From Acidobacteriaceae bacterium (lineage in GTDB: Bacteria; Acidobacteriota; Terriglobia; Terriglobales; Acidobacteriaceae): a DNA stretch of 64,000 nt. Where the stretch lies: assembly GCA_030037705.1 (NCBI GenBank), contig JASHQE010000247.1:1-64000 (forward strand). Reading direction: 5' to 3'. Below the pieces are notes generated by a model. The model did not search any database and was not told where the DNA came from. It saw only the letters and a program-made list of their open reading frames with translations. The translations under genes were made by a program, and so were the position numbers. This document shows positions 34,437-42,980 of this stretch, piece after piece (positions within the stretch are counted from its first letter, which is position 1; every line of letters starts with the position of its first letter).

Positions 34437-36168
34437 TCACGCGGCGCTTGAGCTTCATTGAGGGTGTCAGCTCGCCCGAGTCCTGTGCCCACTCCTCGGC
34501 GACTACGCGGAACCGTTTCAGCGTTTCAAAGTTGGCCAGCGTGCCGTTCACTTCGCTCACCAGCGCCCCATAAAGCGCGATGACCTGGCTGTCAGCCACT
34601 AATTCGGTGCGGGATTTGACCGGGATGCCATTGCGTCTGGCCCATTCCTCCAGGGCGGCGAAATTGGGCGAGATCAACGCGGAGATGAACTTGTGCTTAT
34701 CGCCCACCAGGGCCGCCTGAGCCACAAGCACTGAGTTTTTGAGCTTATTTTCGATCGGCTGCGGCGCAACCAGCTTACCGCCCGAGGTTTTCAGCAACTC
34801 CTTTTTTCGGTCGGTGATGAAGAGGAAGCCATCCGCATCGATGTGCGCGATATCGCCGGTGCGAAACCATCCCTCCGCATCAAAACATTCGGCATTTGCC
34901 TCCGTTTTTTGCCAGTAGCCTGAGAAGATCGACGGCCCGCGAACCAGCAATTCGCCGTCTTCGGCCAGCTTGAGCTCAATATTCGGCAACGGCGCGCCGA
35001 CCGACCCCATGCGCTGCCTTGCGGGAGTGTTGAGCGAGATCACTGGCGATGTCTCCGTGAGTCCGTATCCCTCCCATAGCGCGATGCCGGCTGAGGCAAA
35101 CCATCGCGCGGTATCGATTCCTAGCGGCGCCCCTCCGGAGATGAAGATTTTCACGCGACCTCCAAACGCCTCGCGCACCTTCGTATAGACCAGCTTCCGG
35201 GCTAATTGCCATGCCGGCGCCGAAGGTTCACGGCCGCTATAGACAGCCGCGCCATGACGCGTGCCTACGCGAGTCGCCCAGGCCAGAATGCGCTTTTTTA
35301 CGGGCGAGACGGAAGACTTTTGCTCGACGGCCTGACGGATCTTTTCATAGACCCGCGGCACGCCCACGATCACCGTCGGCCGCACCTCTTTCATGGCCTG
35401 CGGCAGCTTGTCGAATTGCGAGCAGTAGGCTACCTGCGCGCCGCAGTTGTACATCACGTAGTCCAGGGCGCGAGCGGTGATGTGCGAAAGAGGAAGGAAC
35501 GAGATGCAGGCATCGGTTGAATTGAACGAGAAGTCTGCGACCGCGTAGTTCTGGTTGGCGGCGATGTTGCCGTGGGTAAGGGCGACCCCCTTGGGCTCAC
35601 CGGTGGTGCCGGAAGTGTAAATGAGCGTAGCCAGGTCTGAGGGTTGAACCGCGGTGACAAGCGCATCAAAGACAGGATCGCGCTCGGCGCCTGACGCATC
35701 GGCTCCAGCCAGCAATTCACTCATCGCGATTGCGCCTTCGGGAGCCGGTGAATCCATCATCACGATGCGTTCGAGCAGCGTCTGCGCGCGGACGGAGCTG
35801 AGCTTATCGAACTGCTGGCGTGTAGAGACCACGGCGATGCGGCAACCAGCGTCGCGCACCAGCACCGCGATCTGCTCGCCGGTCAGCGTGGGGTAGATCG
35901 GCACATCGGCGGCGCCGATGGCCAGCGTGGCGAAATCTGTGATTGCCCACTCCCAGCGGTTTTCGCTGATGAGGGCGATACGGTCGCCTTTTTGCGCACC
36001 CCACGCCAGAAAAGTCTTGGCCAGCGCCCGCACCCGCTGATAGATCTGATCGGACGAGATCGGCTGCCATTGGCTGAACTCATCCTGCCAAAGCACCGCA
36101 CGCGGGTTGCCTGCCGCAGCTATGCGGCGAAACAAATCGTTGATTGTGGAGATCGGAGCTGTCGTCAT
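34360..36168 (-). CDS. Long-chain acyl-CoA ligase (AMP-dependent synthetase)
   Basis: 602 residues. Adenylation motif LIYTSGTTGEPKGVALTH near 190, AYCSQFDKLPQAM, VGVPRVYEKIR, the A5 motif EGYGLTETSPVISLNTP near 365, and GWFRTGDIAHIDADGFLFITDRKKELLKTSGGKLVAPQPIE near 440, typical of the long (FadD15/ACSL) class activating fatty acids through acyl-AMP to acyl-CoA. The last ~50 residues overlap the convergent membrane-protein gene. No beta-oxidation genes are adjacent. Confidence 0.92.
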   Translation of the reverse strand: MTTAPISTINDLFRRIAAAGNPRAVLWQDEFSQWQPISSDQIYQRVRALAKTFLAWGAQKGDRIALISENRWEWAITDFATLAIGAADVPIYPTLTGEQIAVLVRDAGCRIAVVSTRQQFDKLSSVRAQTLLERIVMMDSPAPEGAIAMSELLAGADASGAERDPVFDALVTAVQPSDLATLIYTSGTTGEPKGVALTHGNIAANQNYAVADFSFNSTDACISFLPLSHITARALDYVMYNCGAQVAYCSQFDKLPQAMKEVRPTVIVGVPRVYEKIRQAVEQKSSVSPVKKRILAWATRVGTRHGAAVYSGREPSAPAWQLARKLVYTKVREAFGGRVKIFISGGAPLGIDTARWFASAGIALWEGYGLTETSPVISLNTPARQRMGSVGAPLPNIELKLAEDGELLVRGPSIFSGYWQKTEANAECFDAEGWFRTGDIAHIDADGFLFITDRKKELLKTSGGKLVAPQPIENKLKNSVLVAQAALVGDKHKFISALISPNFAALEEWARRNGIPVKSRTELVADSQVIALYGALVSEVNGTLANFETLKRFRVVAEEWAQDSGELTPSMKLKRRVITERYAAVIAELYADEATARGESAS

Positions 36169-36463
36169 CGGCTTGAATTAGAGGGCGCGCATCTTCGTAA
36201 AATACAGCCACTGGGCAGTGTATCAGCGCCGAGTCACCTGCGGAGAGCACGGTTCGGGCGAGCCCAGCGCAGGTCCTGCGCTTCCGGGCAGATATCGGCC
36301 AACACAAAGAGCCATGGGTTGCCATTCTGGAGCTACCAGCCTGCTTCTCATAAAAAACTGTCAATTTCCAGTCTCGGCAAAACCGGTTCTGGCGGTACAC
36401 TGGTCGCACGGCCCTCACGAAACCAACACAAGATGCAATGGTTGAGGATCTGACCCTGAAACA

Positions 36464-37840
36464 ATGCCTAAACTGACCCCGGCTTTGCCGCCATCCGGAC
36501 CCGACACAGCCCTGCTCGATCGACTGGCACTGATAGAGCGCATCATCCTGACTGCAGCAACAGCTCTCTTCGCATTGAATCTGGCTGGCTGGCTCATTCT
36601 TCTGGCAGGCTGGAGCCTGCCTGGCCGCCAGCACCTGATGAACGCCGAAGACGCGCTTGCCGCATTGCTCTGCGCTCTCAGCCTGCGGTTCTCCGGTGCC
36701 GGGTACTCAAAGACCGTCCATCGCCTCGCTCTGCTGCTTGCCGCCGTGGTCGCCGCCGCATGCACGGCGGTCGTCTGCGAATACCTCTTTTACGTTTCGC
36801 AGGGCATCGACCTTTCCTCCGCTGCGCGCCATGGCGCCGCTTCCCTGCTTTTGCAGCACATGTCATTCCAGACCGCGGGCGGGTTTGCCCTGCTGGGCGC
36901 CAGCCTTATGGCAATCGGCGCACAAAAACGCGCGGCCGTCGTTCTTGCCGATCTGCTCATCTTCCTGCTTCTGCTGCTGGTTCTCATTCTCGTCTCCGGA
37001 CATGTGATTGCAATTCTGGGTCTGATTGGCACGCGCGGGCCGGTTACCACTTCGTCGTTGACGATGCTGGGCCTGCTGTTGCTCACGGCAGTTGCCTTCC
37101 TCCGCAAAGCAAGGAACGGCATGTTTTCGATCATCCTGGGGCACGGAATTGGCGGCAACATCGCGCGCGGTCTATCGCCGCTGCTGCTGACGCTTCCCTA
37201 TCTGCGGGAGTGCCTGCGGGCCCGCTTCATTGATTCGGCGCGCATGCCGTCCCATTACACGACCGCCCTTCTCGCCTCGCTTGCAGTCATGCTCTCCTTT
37301 GGCCTATTACTGTTTCTCGCCTGGCGCATCCATTCCATGGAGGTCCAGATACATGAGCTGTCCCTGCGCGATGCGCTCACCGACCTCTACAATCTGCGGG
37401 GATTTCGCCTGCTGGCCGAGCAGGCTCTGCGCATGGCGCGGCGATCGAATCTTCCGTTTTCCGTGCTCTTCATCGACCTCGATGGCCTGAAGCACACCAA
37501 CGATACGCTCGGCCACCAGGCTGGATCGGAACTGCTCATCGAGATGGGAAGAATTCTGAAATCTTCCTTCCGTGAATCGGACGTCGTGGGTCGCATCGGC
37601 GGCGATGAGTTCGCCGTCGCGGGACAATTCAGCCTTTCCGGAATCTCTCTCGCTACGGAGCGCGTGCTGGAGTGCGCCGCGCGCCGCAATGCGGAAGCGG
37701 GCCAGGCAGCGGCTCTCAGCTTCAGCGCCGGTTACGTGACAGCGGAATCCGCGCGCCACCAAAGCCTCGATGAACTGCTGGCGAAGGCGGATCAGACCAT
37801 GTACGAAGACAAGCGCCGCAAGAAAGTCGCCGTCGGTTAG
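36464..37840 (+). CDS. Membrane diguanylate cyclase (GGDEF)
   Basis: 458 residues. Seven or so N-terminal membrane segments (~28-290; no known MASE family recognised) are followed by a GGDEF domain (~295-455). The active-site motif RIGGDEFAVAG is intact. An inhibitory I-site RESD is placed five residues before it (RESDVVGRIGGDEF). It would make c-di-GMP from 2 GTP, with feedback inhibition, in response to an unknown membrane signal. No EAL domain. SD is weak at the ATG. Confidence 0.9.
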   Translation: MPKLTPALPPSGPDTALLDRLALIERIILTAATALFALNLAGWLILLAGWSLPGRQHLMNAEDALAALLCALSLRFSGAGYSKTVHRLALLLAAVVAAACTAVVCEYLFYVSQGIDLSSAARHGAASLLLQHMSFQTAGGFALLGASLMAIGAQKRAAVVLADLLIFLLLLLVLILVSGHVIAILGLIGTRGPVTTSSLTMLGLLLLTAVAFLRKARNGMFSIILGHGIGGNIARGLSPLLLTLPYLRECLRARFIDSARMPSHYTTALLASLAVMLSFGLLLFLAWRIHSMEVQIHELSLRDALTDLYNLRGFRLLAEQALRMARRSNLPFSVLFIDLDGLKHTNDTLGHQAGSELLIEMGRILKSSFRESDVVGRIGGDEFAVAGQFSLSGISLATERVLECAARRNAEAGQAAALSFSAGYVTAESARHQSLDELLAKADQTMYEDKRRKKVAVG

Positions 37841-37912
37841 ATGCCAGGCTGAATGAATCACTGTGCCGAAAGTCATCTTGCGTGACGCATTCAACTTTGT
37901 TAGTTTTTCTTG

Positions 37913-37948
37913 TTGAATAGTTATTCAGTTTGGTTGTATATTTATACG
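37913..37948 (+). promoter_or_regulatory. argR promoter overlapped by two ARG boxes
   Basis: A perfect ARG box TGAATAGTTATTCA (37914-37927) matches the E. coli/B. subtilis-type consensus TGAAT-wwww-ATTCA. A degenerate second box TGTATATTTATACG starts at 37935, exactly 21 bp centre to centre, the canonical spacing. A -35 TTGAAT (37913-37918) and -10 TATATT (37937-37942), 18 bases apart, overlap these boxes, so ArgR binding would block the promoter. Confidence 0.8.
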
Positions 37949-37949
37949 A

Positions 37950-37975
37950 GGGCGGATCCCGCTTCGGGTCCGCCC
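37950..37975 (+). terminator. Hairpin just after the ARG-box promoter
   Basis: GGGCGGATCCCG pairs with CGGGTCCGCCC (one bulge, 3-base loop), followed by CTTTGATTT. It lies at the predicted RNA 5' end of the argR transcript. It could be the diguanylate-cyclase terminator, or an attenuator/stabiliser in the arg leader. Three degenerate TTTGATT...CCCGAA repeats follow before the argR GTG. Confidence 0.5.
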
Positions 37976-38039
37976 CTTTGATTTGTCCGGAATTTTGATT
38001 GGCCCGAATTTTTGATTTTGCCCGAAATCGGATATCGCC

Positions 38040-38498
38040 GTGAAACATCAGCGTCTCGACGCAATTCGCGATCTGCTCTCCAACTCCCTTGTCTCCAGCC
38101 AGGATGAGTTGCGGCGTAAGCTGCGCCGGCGCGGGATTCATGTGACGCAGGCCACGCTTTCCCGGGATATCCACGAGCTGCGTCTCTTCAAAGGGCCGGG
38201 CGGTTACTCCTTGCCGAATGGCAATGCGGCGAACGGCGCTGTGGCTGAAGACGACGGGCCGCCTTCGGTCGAAGAGATGCTTGAGAGCTTTGGCCTGCGC
38301 GCCCATCAGGCCATGAACCAGGTCGTTGTCAAAACGGTGATGGGCGGCGCGCAGCCGGTGGCTGCGGCGCTCGATCGCGCAGGGTGGCCGGAAGTCGTGG
38401 GCACCATTGCCGGAGACGACACGGTGCTGGTGATTTGCCCGGACACGCGGCGCGCAGGCGAAGTGGAAGGAAAGATAAGGACACTGCTCGAATCATGA
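38040..38498 (+). CDS. argR: Arginine repressor
   Basis: 152 residues with GTG start. The winged-helix DNA-binding half (1-65) includes RRKLRRRGIHVTQATLSRDIHELRLFK. The C-terminal arginine-binding hexamerisation half includes NQVVVKTVMGGAQPVAAALDR and the GTIAGDDTVLVIC motif, where Asp-Asp binds L-arginine. It is the first gene of the arginine operon and has its own ARG-box promoter, so it is autoregulated. ATGA overlaps argC. Confidence 0.95.
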   Translation: MKHQRLDAIRDLLSNSLVSSQDELRRKLRRRGIHVTQATLSRDIHELRLFKGPGGYSLPNGNAANGAVAEDDGPPSVEEMLESFGLRAHQAMNQVVVKTVMGGAQPVAAALDRAGWPEVVGTIAGDDTVLVICPDTRRAGEVEGKIRTLLES

Positions 38499-39562
38499 CG
38501 GAAACTCTACAAACTGCGGTCGCGGGGGTCACGGGATATGCCGGCGCGGAGTTGGCGCGGCTGCTCCTGCGGCATCCACGGCTCAAGGGCAGGCCACCTG
38601 TTTTCGTTGGGCGCGTCGAGGAAAAAGACGCAGCGCGCGGCGGTATTCCGCTCATCGAGATTCATCCGCAGCTTGCCGACAACAACGGCACAGGCAATCT
38701 GCGTCTCGAACCCTTCTCCTGGGAGCTGCTGGATGCGCGCGGCGTCGAAGTCCTCTTCCTCGCTACGCCGCACGAGCAGTCGCGCGCGTGGGTGCCGGAG
38801 GCGCTTACCCGCGGCTTGCGGGTGATCGACCTGAGCGGCGCGTGGCGGCTGACCGAGGCGGCGAATCGCGCCGTGTACGCGTTTGAGGACGAGGGATCGG
38901 AGCAGGCCGCGACCACGCAGGCTTTAGCCGTCTACGGCATGCCGGAGCTGCATCGGAGCCGGATCGCCGGCGCACGGTTGATTGCCAATCCAGGCTGCTA
39001 TTCCACGTCTGTAATCCTGGCGCTGAAGCCGCTGATGGCCGCAGGGCTGCTCGACCTGAGCCGCGGCATTGTAGCCGATGCCAAGAGCGGCGTGAGCGGC
39101 GCGGGCAAGGCGCCGACGGCGAAGACGCATTTTATGTATGCGGCTGACAATCTTTCAGCTTACGGCGTCTTCGGCCATCGTCATACGGGCGAGTTGCTCG
39201 AGCAGATCGGCATCGGCGCGAACGAGATCGCCTTCACGCCGCATCTGCTGCCCATTCCGCGCGGAATTCTGTCGACTATTTACGTGCACTTTCAACAGGC
39301 GCAAACGCACGCGAGTATCGCAAAGGTGTATCACGATTTTTTTGCGGCCAGTCCGATGGTGCGTTTCTATGACAAGGCGCTGCCGCAGATTCAATACGTG
39401 GTGCGTACCAATTATGCAGATATCGGCTTTCAGCTCGACCCGAGCGGTCGCCGCTCCGTGATCGTCAGTTGCCTGGACAACTTGCTGAAAGGCGCAGCCG
39501 GCCAGGCCGTACAGAATCTGAATGTGATGTTGGGGTGGAGCGAGTCGGAGGGGCTTGAATGA
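38495..39562 (+). CDS. argC: N-acetyl-gamma-glutamyl-phosphate reductase
   Basis: Reduces N-acetylglutamyl phosphate to the semialdehyde in arginine synthesis. 355 residues from the ATG overlapping the argR stop. NADP-binding GVTGYAGAELARLLL near 12-26, catalytic Cys in IANPGCYSTSVILAL near 164, the conserved SGVSGAGKAP region near 195, and FTPHLLPIPRGILSTIYV. A gap of 6-10 residues in GRVEEKDAARGGIPLIEIHP is common in this clade. Coupled by ATGA to argB. Confidence 0.95.
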   Translation: MTETLQTAVAGVTGYAGAELARLLLRHPRLKGRPPVFVGRVEEKDAARGGIPLIEIHPQLADNNGTGNLRLEPFSWELLDARGVEVLFLATPHEQSRAWVPEALTRGLRVIDLSGAWRLTEAANRAVYAFEDEGSEQAATTQALAVYGMPELHRSRIAGARLIANPGCYSTSVILALKPLMAAGLLDLSRGIVADAKSGVSGAGKAPTAKTHFMYAADNLSAYGVFGHRHTGELLEQIGIGANEIAFTPHLLPIPRGILSTIYVHFQQAQTHASIAKVYHDFFAASPMVRFYDKALPQIQYVVRTNYADIGFQLDPSGRRSVIVSCLDNLLKGAAGQAVQNLNVMLGWSESEGLE

Positions 39563-40341
39563 AGTATGTGGTCAAGCTGGGCGGCGCCGGGCTGGAAACG
39601 CCGGAGCTCTTCGCGGGTTGCGTACGCGCGATCACCGAACTGGTCCGCGATGGCAACCAGGTAGCCGTGGTGCATGGCGGCGGCGTGCAGCTCACGCGCA
39701 CGCTGAAGGCGCTCGGGAAACAGAGCGAGTTCATCGATGGGCTGCGCGTGACCGACGCCGAGACGCGCGACGCAGCGCTGATGGTCTTTGCGGGCAAGGT
39801 AAACAAGAGCCTTGTGGCCGCACTGGGCACGCAGGGCCAACCCGCTATAGGCCTCTGCGGCGGCGACGGGCTGCTATTCCGCGCGCGCAAAAAGCGGACG
39901 GCGCCCGATCTTGGCTATGTGGGCGAGATTGCTGCGAGTGATCCCCGCTGGATTGAGGCCATCTGGCAATTGAACGGCGTGCCGGTGCTCTCTTCCATGG
40001 CGCTAGGCTTCGACGGTGAATATTACAACATCAATGCCGACGAGATGGCCGCTGCCTGTGCGATCGCCTGCCACGCCGACGCGCTCGTCTTCCTCACCGA
40101 TGTTCCCGGCGTCAAAGGAGCCGATGGCGAAGTGCTGCGGTGGCTCTCCATCGACCAGATTGCGGAGATGGCCAAGAGTGCGATTATCTCCGGCGGCATG
40201 CTGCCCAAGCTCAGCGCCTGTCGTGAGGCGCTTCTGAACGGCGTAAAGCGCGTGAGAATTCTGCCTGCCGAAGCGGCTGGATCATTGCCCGACCTGCGCA
40301 GCGCGCGTGTGGCCTATGGCACGGAAGTGATGGTGGCTTAA
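39559..40341 (+). CDS. argB: Acetylglutamate kinase
   Basis: Phosphorylates N-acetylglutamate at the gamma carboxyl. 260 residues: KLGGAGLETPELF at the N-terminus (K of the ATP loop), VVHGGGVQLTRTLKALG near 53, NINADEMAAACAIACHADALVFLTDVPGV near 160 and ISGGMLPKLSACREALLNGVKRV near 213 are standard. The protein is of the short, arginine-insensitive length class (no N-terminal kinked helix), which is inference. ATGA overlap with argC. Confidence 0.95.
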   Translation: MKYVVKLGGAGLETPELFAGCVRAITELVRDGNQVAVVHGGGVQLTRTLKALGKQSEFIDGLRVTDAETRDAALMVFAGKVNKSLVAALGTQGQPAIGLCGGDGLLFRARKKRTAPDLGYVGEIAASDPRWIEAIWQLNGVPVLSSMALGFDGEYYNINADEMAAACAIACHADALVFLTDVPGVKGADGEVLRWLSIDQIAEMAKSAIISGGMLPKLSACREALLNGVKRVRILPAEAAGSLPDLRSARVAYGTEVMVA

Positions 40342-40353
40342 GGAGAGATTGCT

Positions 40354-41685
40354 TTGACCAAACTCGATCAAATTCGCGCCGCCGAGTCGCGGCTTCTGCT
40401 CACAACCTACGAACGGAATCCGATTCTCTTCGTAAAGGGCAAGGGCGTTCATCTCTTTGATGAGCAGGGCGAGCGCTATCTCGACCTGTTGAGCGGCATC
40501 GGCGTAAACGCGCTGGGCTACGGGCATCCGGCAATCGAAGAGACGATCGCAATACAGAGCCGCGCCCTGATCCATATTTCGAACCTTTATTATCACGAGG
40601 GCCAGGCGGAGCTGGCGCTGCGGTTGACGGAACGCACCGGCCTGGACCGCGCCTTTTTCGCCAACACCGGCACCGAAGCCTGGGAAGGCGCGCTGAAACT
40701 GGCGCGCGCGTATGCGGGACTCAAGCGCAGCGAGGGTGTCCAAATCGGCACGAAGTTTCTCGCGCTTGAGCAGAGCTTTCACGGCCGCACCTTTGGTTCC
40801 ATGTCGACGACCTATAAAGCAAAGTACCGCGATCCCTTCGGCCCCGTCGTTCCGGGCGTGGAGTTTGTGCGCTTCAACGACGTGAACGATTTGCGCGCGA
40901 AGTTTTCGCATGAAGTCTGCGCGATTCTGGTGGAAGCGATTCAAGGCGAGGGTGGTATCCGGCCCCTCACGCAAGAGTTCTTCGCTGAGGCGCGCGCACT
41001 GGCCAGCTCGACAGGCGCGCTTTTGATTGTGGATGAGATCCAGGCCGGCATGGGTCGCACCGGCAAGTGGTGCGCCTATCAGCACTACAGCATCCCCGGG
41101 GCCCCCACGGGCAGGTCTGAACGGAGTCCCCGCGCGCTGGACGCGTCCGTGGGGTGGATCCAGCCTGACATCACCACGCTGGCCAAGCCCCTTGCAGGGG
41201 GCATTCCTCTTGGCGCAGTTTTGTGCACTGAGGAGGTCGCCCGTGTGATGCATGCCGGCATGCACGGCACGACTTTCGGCGGTGGGCCGCTGGCATGCGC
41301 CGTAGCGATCGCCGTGATCGATGCGATTGAGAAGGATGGCCTGCTCGCGCACGCAACCGAAGTCGGCGACTATTTCCAGCAACAATTACGCACATTGGCA
41401 GGGCGCCACGAAGCCATTGTGGATGTGCGCGGCAAGGGGCTCATGCTGGCCGCCGAGCTTGATTCGGCAGAGCTGGCCAAGCTCGTGGTCGCTGAGATGC
41501 TTAAGCGCCGTATTCTCATCAATTGCACCAGCGATACGGTGCTGCGTTTCCTGCCGCCGTTTATCTTGGAGCGCGAGCACGTGGACACGGCCATCGCTGC
41601 GCTGGACGTAATTCTCACGGAACAGGCCGGACATCCCGCGCAGGCGGCGGCAGCGCCATCTACAGGAGGACATGAACGTGGCTAG
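40354..41685 (+). CDS. argD: Acetylornithine aminotransferase family
   Basis: Transaminates N-acetylglutamate semialdehyde to N-acetylornithine. 443 residues from a TTG with AAGGAGAG upstream. GIGVNALGYGHP, FFANTGTEAWEGALKLAR, FHGRTFGS, IVDEIQAGMGRTGKW and the PLP Lys in TLAKPLAGGIPLG identify it. It carries a 22-residue insertion between CAYQHYSI and QPDITTLAK (DNA 41095-41160) not usual in the family. The 3' end overlaps argF by 14 bases. Confidence 0.92.
   Translation: MTKLDQIRAAESRLLLTTYERNPILFVKGKGVHLFDEQGERYLDLLSGIGVNALGYGHPAIEETIAIQSRALIHISNLYYHEGQAELALRLTERTGLDRAFFANTGTEAWEGALKLARAYAGLKRSEGVQIGTKFLALEQSFHGRTFGSMSTTYKAKYRDPFGPVVPGVEFVRFNDVNDLRAKFSHEVCAILVEAIQGEGGIRPLTQEFFAEARALASSTGALLIVDEIQAGMGRTGKWCAYQHYSIPGAPTGRSERSPRALDASVGWIQPDITTLAKPLAGGIPLGAVLCTEEVARVMHAGMHGTTFGGGPLACAVAIAVIDAIEKDGLLAHATEVGDYFQQQLRTLAGRHEAIVDVRGKGLMLAAELDSAELAKLVVAEMLKRRILINCTSDTVLRFLPPFILEREHVDTAIAALDVILTEQAGHPAQAAAAPSTGGHERG
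41095..41160 (+). other. 22-codon in-frame insertion in argD with inverted repeats
   Basis: The 66 bases hold an 8-bp inverted repeat CCCCACGG/CCGTGGGG (41103-41110 and 41147-41154) and the palindrome GGACGCGTCC (41139-41148). It sits in a loop just before the PLP-lysine segment. It may be an inserted small palindromic repeat tolerated in frame. Confidence 0.55.
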
Positions 41686-42721
41686 TAAAACCACCATGGA
41701 ACGGCCGGCTCCGGCTGTTCCTGTGCAGAAAGATTCCGATATTCTCGCAGCAGCCGCGCGGCTGGCGGGCGAGGATCTCTGCTCGATTGCCGATCTGTCG
41801 AGCGCCGAAGTTCGCGCGATCCTCAAGCTCGGTCACGACGTGAAACGCAATCCGCGTGAATACCGCCATGCGCTCGATGCCAAACAGATGGTGCTCATGT
41901 TCGAGAAGGCCAGCCTGCGCACGCGTTTAAGCTTCGAAACGGGCATCAACACCATGGGCGGCAACGCGATCTTCGTGGATCACACCAGCTCGCCACTGGG
42001 TGAGCGCGAGGCGATCGCCGACGTGGCGCGCAATGTGGAGCGTTGGGTCGACGTGATCGTGCTGCGCACCTACGCGCACGACACCATCACGGAGATGGCA
42101 GCCAACTCGCGCGTGCCCGTGATCAATGCGCTCTCGGATTTCGAACATCCCTGCCAGGCGTTGGCCGATTTCATGACTCTCGAAGAACACTTCGGAACCG
42201 TTGTCGGCATGAACTTCACCTACGTGGGCGACGGCAATAATGTATGCCATTCGCTGATGCTCACCGGCGCGCAGCTGGGCGCCAATGTGACCATCGCCAC
42301 GCCGCGCGGCTACTCGCCGGACATCGAGATTGTGACGCTGGCCCGTGAGATGGCGCAGGCCAATGGCTGCGAGGTGCACCTGCTCCAGGATCCGCAGGCG
42401 GCGGCAGCGGGCGCAGACGCGGTCTATACCGACGTGTGCGTGAGCATGGGCTTCGAGCACGAGTCCACCAAACGCGCGCCCATCTTCCGGCCATTCCAGG
42501 TGAACGAGGCGCTGATGCAGAAGGCCGCCGGACATGCAGTCTTCATGCACTGCCTGCCCGCGCGCCGCAATGCCGAAGTCACAGACGCAGTGCTTGACGG
42601 CCCGCAGTCGATCGTCTTCGATCAGGCCGAAAACCGCATGCACGCGCAGAAAGCCTTGCTGCTGCTGGTGCTCGGCGGGTTGTCCAACACAGCGCATTTT
42701 CAAGAGCCGGTTGCGAGCTAG
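41672..42721 (+). CDS. argF: Ornithine carbamoyltransferase
   Basis: Forms citrulline from ornithine and carbamoyl phosphate. 349 residues; very strong AGGAGGAC before the ATG. Carbamoyl phosphate motif KASLRTRLSFE (SxRTR), LRTYAHDTITEMA, HPCQALADFMTLEEHFG, TYVGDGNNVCHSL, MGFEHES (SMG loop), FMHCLPARRNAEVTD. It has an N-terminal extension of about 35 residues relative to the 305-320 norm. The SLRTR variant occurs in several ornithine transcarbamylases; an N-acetylornithine specificity is less likely but cannot be excluded. Confidence 0.92.
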   Translation: MNVASKTTMERPAPAVPVQKDSDILAAAARLAGEDLCSIADLSSAEVRAILKLGHDVKRNPREYRHALDAKQMVLMFEKASLRTRLSFETGINTMGGNAIFVDHTSSPLGEREAIADVARNVERWVDVIVLRTYAHDTITEMAANSRVPVINALSDFEHPCQALADFMTLEEHFGTVVGMNFTYVGDGNNVCHSLMLTGAQLGANVTIATPRGYSPDIEIVTLAREMAQANGCEVHLLQDPQAAAAGADAVYTDVCVSMGFEHESTKRAPIFRPFQVNEALMQKAAGHAVFMHCLPARRNAEVTDAVLDGPQSIVFDQAENRMHAQKALLLLVLGGLSNTAHFQEPVAS

Positions 42722-42754
42722 TATCCTGAGCCTGAAGTTCGCATCCTAAATTTC

Positions 42755-42793
42755 GCTGTCATCCTGAGCGAGGTCGAAAGGGATTTGCGGTTG
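42755..42793. repeat. Dispersed GTCATCCTGAGCG intergenic repeat
   Basis: GCTGTCATCCTGAGCGAGG and GTCGAAAGGGATTTGCGG match the repeat at 1250-1301 in its core. Lies between argF and the MITE-like copy 1. Confidence 0.55.
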
Positions 42794-42821
42794 TTTTTCA
42801 ACGAACTTCGGATTCACCGCA

Positions 42822-42945
42822 CTAGGTCTCTGATCGTTTGATTTTGCACCATCCTCGGGTGCCATCCTCGGGTGCCCCAGGTCTCGATTTTGAGACCTGG
42901 GAAACCTGGATGCCAATATACGAATTCATGCGGTCAGAGGCCTAG
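42822..42945. mobile_element. MITE-like palindromic element, copy 1
   Basis: 124 bp, bounded on both sides by CTAG. About 15-bp terminal inverted repeats (CTAGGTCTCTGATCG and the complement of CGGTCAGAGGCCTAG) surround an inner hairpin CCCAGGTCTC-GATTTT-GAGACCTGGG. A 13-bp tandem duplication (ATCCTCGGGTGCC twice) is unique to this copy. It sits between argF and argH without coding potential. It is about 85-90% alike to copy 2 outside the centre. Confidence 0.8.
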
Positions 42946-42980
42946 CGGCTGCGCAAGCGAAAGCAGAAAGAGGCATTGAA

